Shown here in pieces: positions 14,697 through 20,016 of a stretch of DNA of 20,055 bases. Source of the DNA: a virus. The notes beneath the pieces were generated by a model, which saw nothing but the letters and a program-made list of their open reading frames with translations, was not told the origin of the DNA and searched no databases. Made by a program: the position numbers and the translations under genes. The DNA lies in IMG/VR virus record IMGVR_UViG_3300025141_001029, positions 1-20,055 of that record. The stretch is one strand, 5' to 3'. The stretch's first letter is position 1; every line of letters starts with the position of its first letter.

Positions 14697-15460
14697 ATGA
14701 ATTTCGCTCCTTTCTTCTTACGGGAAATCCTGCCGCCGGTTTTAAATCCAACACGGCCACCGTACTGCCGACGAGCCCCTGCAAATAATCTGTATGGGGT
14801 CATCTCTCCACCCCCCCTATTAGCTGGGTTGCGCTGATCGGTATGATAACCCTCCATTTGTGCCAAAAACGCTTGTCCCTCGGGTGTTTGCGACCACTCA
14901 TAATTACTCCTAGCTCGATCCAGACGAGGTTGCATCGCCTCCAGCTCTGGCCCCAGAGCCGCAACCCGACGCTCAACCCCGCTCATGTCTGGAACGATGC
15001 CACCTATCTCCCGACCTAGTCTTTGGCGCATTCCTGGCCTCTGCGCTGGTATCCCACGCATTTGGGCAGCAGTCATTGCTGGTACAGCCCCTGCTCTCTG
15101 GGATGCTGCTCTCGCTGCCAGCACTCTTTGATTTCGATTTGGGTCTGGCACCACCGGCGGCCTGCCCATGCCCATAGCACCACCGTACCGGTAGCCCACT
15201 GCCTCACGGCGCAGTCTGGCCATCTCGTCACGGGCATTACGCTCGCGGGAACCAACCCGTGATAACTGGGCGCGTCTGTCCCGACGTTCAGCCGCATCAT
15301 GTGGCCGTCTGGCCCTGACCCGGCGCAGCTCATCGGCTGCATTGTCCTGTACCCCGATAACCCGTGCTTCTTCATCGCGCAGGTTCCTTCCGCCTCGGCG
15401 GTAGCCCTTGCGTACTCCACCGCCGGGCTTATTGGCGGTGCTTTTAAAATATCTTGGCAT
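14693..15460 (-). CDS. Arg-rich hypothetical protein
   Basis: This 255-aa protein is extremely rich in Arg, Gly and Ala. It begins MPRYFKSTANKPGGGVRKG with a YRRGGRN patch and ends RRQYGGRVGFKTGGRISRKKK. From memory, the (Y)GG(R/K)VGxKxGG motif closes many small phage proteins of the head region. A helical middle part (VERRVAALGPELEAMQPRLDRARSNYEWSQTPEG, seen in pieces at residues about 160-195) may form a coiled coil. No signal peptide or enzyme motif is visible. An internal virion or DNA-condensing role is possible from composition; this is inference. Its AAAGG ribosome binding site lies in the short gap after the 234-aa gene. Confidence 0.6.
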   Translation of the reverse strand: MPRYFKSTANKPGGGVRKGYRRGGRNLRDEEARVIGVQDNAADELRRVRARRPHDAAERRDRRAQLSRVGSRERNARDEMARLRREAVGYRYGGAMGMGRPPVVPDPNRNQRVLAARAASQRAGAVPAMTAAQMRGIPAQRPGMRQRLGREIGGIVPDMSGVERRVAALGPELEAMQPRLDRARSNYEWSQTPEGQAFLAQMEGYHTDQRNPANRGGGEMTPYRLFAGARRQYGGRVGFKTGGRISRKKKGAKFI

Positions 15461-15477
15461 AATCTTGACCTTTAAAT

Positions 15478-16182
15478 TTAGTGGGAGGTTGGAGGCGGCC
15501 CTTTATCGGCTCGCTTCTTCACAGGGAATTCAATGACTTCCCACTCATCGGTTCCTTCCCGCTGAGCAGAAGCATGGTAACTATGCTCTAAACCGGCAAT
15601 AGCCTCCTGAACCTTCGTGTATATACCATCAAGGATCGGTGGAACCTCCTGACGAGGCCAGCTTTTCGGGGCTATCAATCGTTTAGGATATTTCTTTCTA
15701 TGCTCTCGGCTTAGAAATATAGCTTCCTCTGCGCTTAACTCAAAACCAACAGTGGCTTCATTTGAGCTAAGCGTTACCACAAATGTATCAATTCGCTTGT
15801 GTATTCTCTTTGGTTTGACAGGAGCAACAGTCTCTTCGTAGCGCTCCAGCGTAACATAGGGGAAACAGTTACTGTGGTATTGGTGATCATGCCTGAAGGT
15901 AAAGTTATTACGTTTCAGGTCATTAACGCACATATCAATGATTGCCCCCAGAATATCATCATTACCGGCAAGGGCTACACCACAACTGGCTTGTTTCCTC
16001 TGGTCTTGTTCTCTTTGGTTATTCAGCTCTTGTTGAACTTCTTCTGGCAACGAATCAAAATCAACCTTCTCATAACCTGACGCACCGAAGATACCCAACT
16101 TTGCATCTGCTGGGCCTTTCCCAAAGGTGCTCTTTGAGTCCCAAAAATCTTTAACCCACTTCTCATACTCGTCGTCAGTCAT
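15478..16182 (-). CDS. Hypothetical protein with terminase-derived C-terminus
   Basis: This 234-aa protein begins MTDDEYEKWVKDFWDSKSTF, then DSLPEEVQQELNNQREQDQR, a Cys/His-containing middle (DMCVNDLKRNNFTFRHDHQY, C67, C85 and C106) and EATVGFELSAEEAIFLSREH. I recognise no family for the first 200 residues. Residues about 204-220 (ASAQREGTDEWEVIEFP) are nearly identical to residues 239-255 of the large terminase encoded upstream, and the DNA is about 90% identical there. The last 14 residues (VKKRADKGPPPTSH) are unique. The C-terminus therefore looks chimeric. A GGGAG ribosome binding site precedes the ATG. Confidence 0.7.
   Translation of the reverse strand: MTDDEYEKWVKDFWDSKSTFGKGPADAKLGIFGASGYEKVDFDSLPEEVQQELNNQREQDQRKQASCGVALAGNDDILGAIIDMCVNDLKRNNFTFRHDHQYHSNCFPYVTLERYEETVAPVKPKRIHKRIDTFVVTLSSNEATVGFELSAEEAIFLSREHRKKYPKRLIAPKSWPRQEVPPILDGIYTKVQEAIAGLEHSYHASAQREGTDEWEVIEFPVKKRADKGPPPTSH
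15522..15573 (-). repeat. 52-bp copy of a large terminase segment
   Basis: Positions 15522-15573 match 17143-17194 inside the large terminase gene at 47 of 52 bases, the first 28 being identical. Both lie on the same strand and in the same reading frame, encoding REGTDEWEVIEFP in each. In the terminase this segment is part of the ordinary ATPase-to-nuclease region, so this is the derived copy. Confidence 0.9.
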
Positions 16183-16289
16183 AGCGACTCCCGGTTAGTG
16201 TAAGGCGGCAAGTGGCGAACATCTTCTAGCGTTCGGTCGAAGCCCATGTTAACAGTATGGGGCCACTTGCCTAGCACCTGATTAATCAA
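16179..16289 (-). CDS. Short ORF upstream of 234-aa gene (uncertain)
   Basis: A 36-codon frame from a TTG at 16289 encodes LINQVLGKWPHTVNMGFDRT followed by LEDVRHLPPYTNRESL and stops in an ATGA overlap with the 234-aa gene. The TTG overlaps the stop of the preceding 31-aa ORF as TTGA, which suggests coupled re-initiation. The frame stays open further upstream without an ATG. An internal ATG at 16247 would give 22 residues but lacks a ribosome binding site. The composition looks protein-like. With the preceding ORF it may be one gene broken or read through by a -1 shift. Confidence 0.4.
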   Translation of the reverse strand: MINQVLGKWPHTVNMGFDRTLEDVRHLPPYTNRESL

Positions 16290-16293
16290 GTGC
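16207..16293. repeat. Inverted repeats between large terminase and 234-aa gene
   Basis: GGCAAGTGGC (16207-16216) and GCCACTTGCC (16262-16271) are perfect 10-bp inverted repeats 45 nt apart. Immediately beside them GCACCTGA-TTAA-TCAAGTGC (16274-16293) is an 8-bp stem with one wobble and a four-base loop. No U-tract follows on the minus strand, so these are not intrinsic terminators. They could be mRNA structures affecting the short ORFs or the 234-aa gene. Confidence 0.55.
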
Positions 16294-16381
16294 CTAATAA
16301 AATATTGTCTAATGCGTTCTGTGCCGGGTGGGAGCGGCTACTTGCTGGGTTCCGATAGATTAACCCGTGGAATTGCACCAC
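16286..16381 (-). CDS. 31-aa ORF after large terminase (uncertain)
   Basis: A GTG at 16381 with GGGAG 7 nt upstream opens a 31-codon frame (MVQFHGLIYRNPASSRSH, PAQNALDNILLGT) directly after the terminase stop. It ends in a TTGA overlap with the next short ORF. No family is recognised. The good ribosome binding site and chain of overlaps favour translation, but length and the GTG start keep the call tentative. Confidence 0.4.
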   Translation of the reverse strand: MVQFHGLIYRNPASSRSHPAQNALDNILLGT

Positions 16382-16399
16382 TATTACACTCCCGTAAAC

Positions 16400-17908
16400 T
16401 TAGTAGTAATCAGCCTTTCTGGTCAGTTTTGGTTCGTCATCTGCCTCGTCACTGCCGAGGCTGAGGAACCCACCCTGTCTGAATCTGAGTAATGCCTGTG
16501 TCGATGAATCTACAAGGTCGTCATGTTCTCCTGCCGGAAAAGCCGCGAATTCGTTAATTACGTCCTCGGCAAATCGGGTTTCAGGACACCAGACAACGCC
16601 TGATGCGAACAAGTCAGCAACAGCGTTTACCCGCGCTATCTTGTCGTTGCCCCGTGTAGGGGTGAATTCGGAGACCGGAATGCCCATTGCCCGTAACTCA
16701 AATATGAGCGGGGTTCCCGCTGCCTTGGCCTCAACGATAAAGGCATCGGGTTTAACGTCCTGATACATCTCGTAAGCTACTTTCTTGAGTTCAGGAAATT
16801 CGAGGCGTTCCTTGTAAGCATCCAGAAGGATGATGTTCGGTGTGGTAGTGCCTTCATCATCAGGGGAATAGAAAACCCCCCATGTGGTGCAGGCCGAGTA
16901 GTCAGCCCGTTGGGTCTTGAGAAAAGCGGTATCCCATGATTGGATCACGAACTCGCATTGGGGCGGGGATTCCTTCTCCCATGTCCTCCACCACTCCTTC
17001 TTGACCAGCGCCCCCTCCTCAGAGGTGGGATTCTGCTGGTATTGCGCGTTCCACTTGGCCGAGGGAAGCTCGGCCTTGAGTGAGTCCAGCTCCTTCAGGC
17101 TCCAGAACTCAGGCCACAGGGAATTGCCCGAAGGCATAATTGCAGGGAATTCAATGACTTCCCACTCATCAGTTCCTTCCCTTTGAGTCGAAGCCTTGAT
17201 TATCTTCCCTGTCAGGTCGCGCATGTGCCACCGTGTCATCACGATCACAATAGCGCCACCGGGTTGTAAACGCTGGCGAGGGCCGGAGGTGTACCAGTCA
17301 TACGTCTTGTCAAATACCGAGGGATCAATACTTTGACCTTCCTGCTCACTATGAGGGTCATCAATGATAAGCAGGTCTGCACCTTTACCAGTAACAGCTC
17401 CCCCAACCCCGATAGCAAAGTATTCGCCACCTTGATTGGTACTCCAGCGCCCAGCCGCCTTGGAGTCAGCCCTTAATGCCAGCTCTGGGAAAACCTTTTT
17501 AAAATCCTCGTCATCAACGAGGTTACGCACCTTGCGCCCGAATCCTACTGACAACTCAGCAGTATGGGCGGTCTGGATCACCTTCTTCTCAGGATACTGA
17601 CCCAAGAACCATGCAGGTAACAGGTAAGAGGCAAATTCACTCTTGGTATGCCGCGGCGGCATATTGACAATCAACCGCTTTAAATCGCCATCAGCGATAC
17701 GCTTGAATGCCTCAGCCATAATCTGGTGGTGGCGCCCCTCAATGAAGGCAGGCCACATGTGTTTAACGAAATCCAAGAACCCAGCACGGGACTTTTCCCG
17801 CCGTTTGGCGGTATCCAGTGAGTCAAGCATATCAAGGATTTCTTTCTGACGGTCTACAGGAAGCCCATGAATACGGGCCTTCAGGGATGAATCGATAGTT
17901 AAAGCCAT
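16400..17908 (-). CDS. terL: Terminase large subunit
   Basis: This 502-aa protein is the DNA-packaging motor. The N-terminal ATPase has a Walker A-like VNMPPRHTKSEFAS (residues 81-94), Walker B ADLLIIDDPH with the acidic pair at 183-184, and a coupling-motif VIVMTRWH (221-228). The C-terminal RNase H-like nuclease has SWDTAFLKT (D326), IVEAKAAGTP (E393) and EHDDLVDSSTQAL (D463-D464). It cuts concatemeric DNA and pumps it through the portal. It lies about 600 bp after the small terminase. The ATG at 17908 has AGGGA 7 nt upstream. Residues 239-255 are copied into the downstream 234-aa protein. Confidence 0.93.
   Translation of the reverse strand: MALTIDSSLKARIHGLPVDRQKEILDMLDSLDTAKRREKSRAGFLDFVKHMWPAFIEGRHHQIMAEAFKRIADGDLKRLIVNMPPRHTKSEFASYLLPAWFLGQYPEKKVIQTAHTAELSVGFGRKVRNLVDDEDFKKVFPELALRADSKAAGRWSTNQGGEYFAIGVGGAVTGKGADLLIIDDPHSEQEGQSIDPSVFDKTYDWYTSGPRQRLQPGGAIVIVMTRWHMRDLTGKIIKASTQREGTDEWEVIEFPAIMPSGNSLWPEFWSLKELDSLKAELPSAKWNAQYQQNPTSEEGALVKKEWWRTWEKESPPQCEFVIQSWDTAFLKTQRADYSACTTWGVFYSPDDEGTTTPNIILLDAYKERLEFPELKKVAYEMYQDVKPDAFIVEAKAAGTPLIFELRAMGIPVSEFTPTRGNDKIARVNAVADLFASGVVWCPETRFAEDVINEFAAFPAGEHDDLVDSSTQALLRFRQGGFLSLGSDEADDEPKLTRKADYY
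17143..17194 (-). repeat. Source copy of duplicated 52-bp segment within terL
   Basis: This is the partner of the copy at 15522-15573 (47 of 52 bases equal). It encodes STQREGTDEWEVIEFPA between the ATPase coupling motif and the nuclease domain of the large terminase, a place where related terminases also have a W-E-V-(I/L)-x-(F/L)-P-A segment. This one is therefore the ancestral position. Confidence 0.9.
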
Positions 17909-17953
17909 ATATTTCCCTATACGTTAACTAACGGTACGTTTAGTAACTGACTG

Positions 17954-17989
17954 TTAATAACGGAATTTTTCATCCCAGAAAAATTCCAT
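17954..17989 (-). CDS. 11-codon leader ORF before terL (uncertain)
   Basis: ATG at 17989 encodes MEFFWDEKFRY and stops at 17954, with GAGG 8 nt upstream of the ATG. Almost the whole ORF lies within a 10-bp perfect inverted repeat, GGAATTTTTC-ATCCCA-GAAAAATTCC (17962-17987). Ribosome movement would open this hairpin, so a leader-peptide control of terL expression is possible. It may also be chance. Confidence 0.3.
   Translation of the reverse strand: MEFFWDEKFRY
17962..17987. repeat. Perfect 10-bp inverted repeat upstream of terL
   Basis: GGAATTTTTC at 17962-17971 and GAAAAATTCC at 17978-17987 form a perfect stem with a 6-base loop. On the minus strand it lies 54 bp before the terL start. 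It is not followed by a T-run, and its A/T-rich stem is unlike the GC-rich terminators elsewhere here. It could be an operator or an mRNA hairpin. Confidence 0.6.
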
Positions 17990-18051
17990 TTACCCAACCT
18001 CGTTATATATCGTAACGTGAATACTCGTTTGCTAAAGTCGGAAATACGATA

Positions 18052-18089
18052 ATTCTAGCATATCGTACCTATTGACACCGACAAGTCAA
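18052..18089 (-). promoter_or_regulatory. Candidate promoter for terL and late genes
   Basis: On the minus strand TTGACT (18089-18084) is followed after 16 bp by TACGAT (18067-18062). An extended -10 sequence TGC-TAGAAT lies just downstream (18060-18052). Either would start transcription about 140 bp before the large terminase gene. The motifs match the bacterial sigma70 consensus at 5 of 6, 4 of 6 and 5 of 6 positions respectively. Confidence 0.35.
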
Positions 18090-18110
18090 GAGTTACAAGT
18101 TACAAAAACC

Positions 18111-18137
18111 AATTTTTTTTGCAAAAAATTTTTTTGG
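18111..18137. other. A/T homopolymer tract
   Basis: AATTTTTTTTGCAAAAAATT followed by TTTTTGG forms a run of T, then A, then T again, flanked by CC and GG. Phased A-tracts of this kind bend or easily melt DNA. It lies within the repeat-bearing terS-terL intergenic region. No U-tract terminator with a GC stem is formed on either strand. Confidence 0.5.
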
Positions 18138-18511
18138 CATATTCGGGCGGGCGCTTCCCTGTAAAAAAAGGAGTAAGACAGATCACAAAAGAGGTGTGAG
18201 AAGTTACGTTTACTGAAAAGTTGGGAATTATATGAGCGGAATAGTATGTATATATAACGAACCGATTGTTGGCTCCGGGGGGGGTACTGTCATAGATCAA
18301 GTGTTATGAGACAGGACGGATGGACCCCATGACACCTGTTATGTGATCCTGTGACATCTGTTAGGGGAATCGTGCTAACAGACATCGTATGGCTAACGTG
18401 CGTTATATGACGATAGGCGATAACTGACTGCACTGCTACCTGTATGGGAAACCTTATACCAGACGTTATATGGTGAGACATGTGACTGTTACCTAACACC
18501 GAACGTATGGA

Positions 18512-18958
18512 TCAGTGCAGTTCATCATCGGTTAACTCAAGTTCGGATAGCTTACGTTCCAACATTGCAGTGATCTCGGCTGATGACTGGGGAGTGACGT
18601 CTGCTATCTGTGTAACAAAGAGACCTGACGCCTTAGCGAGTATGTTCGCACTGGCTATCTGATCAGTGTTCAACGTGATCTCACCTTTGAGACATCGACG
18701 GACTGAATCGAGAGTTAGTTCTCTGTCGTTTAGGCTTTTAGCCCTATGTGCAGCCTCTTTTTGCCCAATAAGGTAGTCAAGATACCGGCTAACATGGGCC
18801 TTCTTCTTCTCCCTGTACGCGAGCTTTTGCACCGTAGTTGGCTTAGCCGTAGTACTGTAGGCATCTCGATAGCATTGGGTAGTGCTGAGTTTGCCTTCTG
18901 CCAGCAATCTGGTGAACGCAAGCTGGCGTGGGGTTAACTTTGAATCGCTAGGTTTCAT
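18512..18958 (-). CDS. terS: Terminase small subunit (putative)
   Basis: This 148-aa protein begins MKPSDSKLTPRQLAFTRLLA and continues TTQCYRDAYSTTAKPTTVQK, KKAHVSRYLDYLIGQKEAA, ELTLDSVRRCLKGEITLNTD and an acidic C-terminus (LERKLSELELTDDELH). The LTPRQ-AF-(R)-L order followed by a Y--AYS helix-turn-helix-like segment matches small terminases that recognise pac or cos DNA; the acidic end could contact the large subunit. A longer frame to 19060 has no ribosome binding site. The ATG at 18958 has AGAGGA 8 nt upstream and overlaps the end of the 50-aa ORF. Position before terL supports the call. Confidence 0.75.
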   Translation of the reverse strand: MKPSDSKLTPRQLAFTRLLAEGKLSTTQCYRDAYSTTAKPTTVQKLAYREKKKAHVSRYLDYLIGQKEAAHRAKSLNDRELTLDSVRRCLKGEITLNTDQIASANILAKASGLFVTQIADVTPQSSAEITAMLERKLSELELTDDELH

Positions 18959-19100
18959 TGGGTAAATCCTCTGTGTGATCCCCGGAATCATACGCCTCTG
19001 CCCCTGACATGTCACCAGCAGCAGGCTGCTGCGAGCTGTTATTTCCATAACACTTCTCACTGGTCTTTGGACTATTTCCGTCTATTTTCACCCATTTCAT
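18948..19100 (-). CDS. 50-aa hypothetical protein before terS
   Basis: ATG at 19100 with a TGAGGA ribosome binding site 7 nt upstream encodes MKWVKIDGNSPKTSEKCYGN, then NSSQQPAAGDMSGAEAYDSG and DHTEDLPNET. It stops (TAG) 8 codons' distance past the terS ribosome binding site, overlapping the terS start by 11 bp in another frame. The composition is hydrophilic and acidic toward the C-terminus. No family is recognised. The clear ribosome binding site and overlap make it the likely first gene of the terminase operon. Confidence 0.65.
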   Translation of the reverse strand: MKWVKIDGNSPKTSEKCYGNNSSQQPAAGDMSGAEAYDSGDHTEDLPNET

Positions 19101-19192
19101 GATAATTCCTCATAATTCTTTTATCTGACATCTGTAGTTAAATCAGTAACTTAGAGCCATATTAAAGTCTTTTCTAATTTATTTTCTCGTCT
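19101..19192. other. A/T-rich divergent spacer
   Basis: This spacer separates the leftward terminase operon from the rightward structured region. It is clearly richer in A and T than either flank. It carries the ribosome binding site of the 50-aa gene, a copy of TGACATCTG (19127-19135) that also occurs at 18352-18360, and probably promoters for both directions. No gene is seen. Confidence 0.5.
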
Positions 19193-19200
19193 GCTATAGA
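19192..19200 (+). promoter_or_regulatory. Candidate extended -10 promoter for structured RNA
   Basis: TGC-TATAGA at 19192-19200 is an extended -10 sequence (TGn plus 4 of 6 matches) at the sharp change from A/T-rich spacer to GC-rich structured sequence. No good -35 is seen 17 bp upstream (TTCTAA at 19172-19177). If used, transcription would begin near 19207. Confidence 0.35.
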
Positions 19201-19204
19201 TATG

Positions 19205-19569
19205 TCAGCCGTAACGTGGTAATTTGCCAACTCTGTTGGCAAGCCGGGGCAGCCGGAGGTTCTCGCCACAGAAAGCCCGAAGGATCGGGCTTCCGATTCG
19301 ACAGCCGCAGGGTGCGGCGCGACAGCCACTCGCCCAGTCGCAGAATCGCAGCGCAGTCCACCGCCCGCGCTGACTAGAAATAAGAATGCGGGACTCCGGC
19401 GTTGGAAGCGACAGCTTCCTTTGATCCAGACACCTGAGCAGATACCTCACAGGGATTGCCCCAGCATAGCGTGAGGATTCAGGCAGACGGCTCCACCAAC
19501 AGAGGTGCAAAGGGTTAACTTCACGATGTAATGTGTCAATAAAAGGCACCAGTGCGGTTTCGAGGTTCT
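19205..19569 (+). ncRNA. GC-rich hairpin-dense leader or unknown large structured RNA
   Basis: This stretch of about 365 nt has no convincing coding frame. A 114-codon minus-strand frame lacks a ribosome binding site and has an implausible composition. It contains several compact hairpins: TTGCCAAC-TCT-GTTGGCAA (19224-19242), AAGCCCGA-AGGA-TCGGGCTT (19273-19292), GCCGCA-GGG-TGCGGC (19304-19318), GGAAGC-GACA-GCTTCC (19404-19419), and CCTCAC pairing GTGAGG over 19445-19476. It begins at a promoter-like sequence and runs into the hammerhead ribozyme, so it is probably transcribed as one RNA. It does not match tRNA, tmRNA, RNase P, SRP or group I/II core motifs that I could look for. The strand is inferred from the ribozyme. 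Confidence 0.5.
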
Positions 19570-19625
19570 GACGGTCAACACCTGATGCGAGGTGTTCTGA
19601 CGAGGGCCAGCAGGCCGAAACCGTT
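19570..19625 (+). ncRNA. Type III hammerhead ribozyme
   Basis: All core positions of a hammerhead are present. Stem III pairs GACGGT (19570-19575) with ACCGTT (19620-19625). C17 is 19576, giving a GTC cleavage triplet and predicted cleavage between 19576 and 19577. Stem I is a perfect 7-bp AACACCT / AGGTGTT (19577-19583, 19590-19596) with loop GATGCG. The core CTGACGA (19597-19603) fits CUGANGA with C at the variable position 7. Stem II is GGGCC-AGCA-GGCC (19604-19616) with one bulged G. GAA (19617-19619) precedes A15.1. Stem III is open, so this is type III, the same layout as the tobacco ringspot satellite hammerhead. Cleavage would leave a 5'-OH RNA starting 71 nt before the next ATG. Confidence 0.88.
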
Positions 19626-19647
19626 TCATCTATATGAGGAATAACCT

Positions 19648-19752
19648 ATGCCCAATCAAGGCACCTTAGAACAACGCTATGCAATTTATGTCGCTTGCAT
19701 GCAAGGTTCAGGCGAGTACATCAAGTCATTCTCTGAATGGCTCAACTCTTAA
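19648..19752 (+). CDS. 34-aa hypothetical protein behind the ribozyme
   Basis: The ATG at 19648 has a GAGGA ribosome binding site 8 nt upstream. The protein is MPNQGTLEQRYAIYVACMQG followed by SGEYIKSFSEWLNS. From memory, small proteins with LEERYAxY near the start and SFxEWLxS at the end are widespread in phages and plasmids, with no known function. It lies 71 nt after the predicted hammerhead cleavage site and 24 bp before the 74-aa gene, probably in the same transcript. Confidence 0.7.
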   Translation: MPNQGTLEQRYAIYVACMQGSGEYIKSFSEWLNS

Positions 19753-19776
19753 TACCCAATAACTGGAACTCACATT

Positions 19777-20001
19777 ATGAAAATCACTTACGCAGCAACC
19801 AAACATTTTTGGGAGCGGATGCGCGAACGAGAATTGCCATACCAGCAAATCGCCGACGCCATCGAGCGTGGTGATAAGCGACCAAGGTACGGTCAGGAAA
19901 ATCTGTTCCTTCACATTAACCAGTCAGTGACAGTGGTGACCCACGAGATCGGGCGCACCTGCACCCTGATCACTGCCTACAAAACCACCTCTACAATCTA
20001 G
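19777..20001 (+). CDS. DUF4258-like small protein
   Basis: This 74-aa protein has the layout of the DUF4258 group: an N-terminal strand and helix with H10 and ERMRERELPYQQIADAIERG, a middle strand (ENLFLHINQSVTVVTHEIG) and a closing RTCTLITAYKTTS. DUF4258 proteins have a RelE/BECR-like alpha-beta form and some are toxin-like; others have no assigned role. No antitoxin-like partner with a DNA-binding motif is seen; the 34-aa ORF upstream is the only candidate. A weak GGA ribosome binding site precedes the ATG. A terminator follows 15 bp after the stop. Confidence 0.72.
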   Translation: MKITYAATKHFWERMRERELPYQQIADAIERGDKRPRYGQENLFLHINQSVTVVTHEIGRTCTLITAYKTTSTI

Positions 20002-20016
20002 AAACGAGTCTATATC

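Larger units (their letters stand above)
17909..18511. promoter_or_regulatory. 603-bp terS-terL intergenic region with repeats
   Basis: No convincing gene is seen on either strand; frames of 66 and 69 residues on the minus strand lack ribosome binding sites and look random. The region holds two copies of TGACAYCTGTTA (18330-18341 and 18352-18363, 22 bp apart) and four copies of GTTATRWG (18303, 18338, 18402 and 18465). It also has a CGTTA...TAACG dyad near 18000, a GTTAAC/AACGGTACGTT cluster at 17920-17945, an A/T tract and promoter-like sequences. A pac or terminase-binding site, or a late promoter region, is plausible; neither is proven. Confidence 0.5.

Noticed and set aside
14262-14837. 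191-codon plus-strand frame opposite the basic proteins
   Set aside because: Shadow frame from Arg/Lys-rich minus-strand codons; the minus-strand genes have overlaps and ribosome binding sites.
16321-16393. tRNA-like set of stems (GGGAGTG pairing CGCTCCC around two hairpins)
   Set aside because: The arms are in the wrong order, there is no T-arm next to the acceptor stem and no anticodon loop of 7; a short ORF with a ribosome binding site explains part of it.
18100-18499. Two minus-strand frames of 66 and 69 codons between terS and terL
   Set aside because: No ribosome binding sites, non-ATG or unsupported starts, low-complexity translation through the A/T tract, and no recognisable pattern.
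19340-19400. GACTAGAAATAAG resembling a group I intron R/S core
   Set aside because: No matching S element or P7 pairing partner and no P/Q segments were found; no interrupted gene around it.
19205-19549. 114-codon minus-strand open frame
   Set aside because: No ribosome binding site, a composition unlike a phage protein, and it lies across hairpins and opposite the ribozyme transcript.
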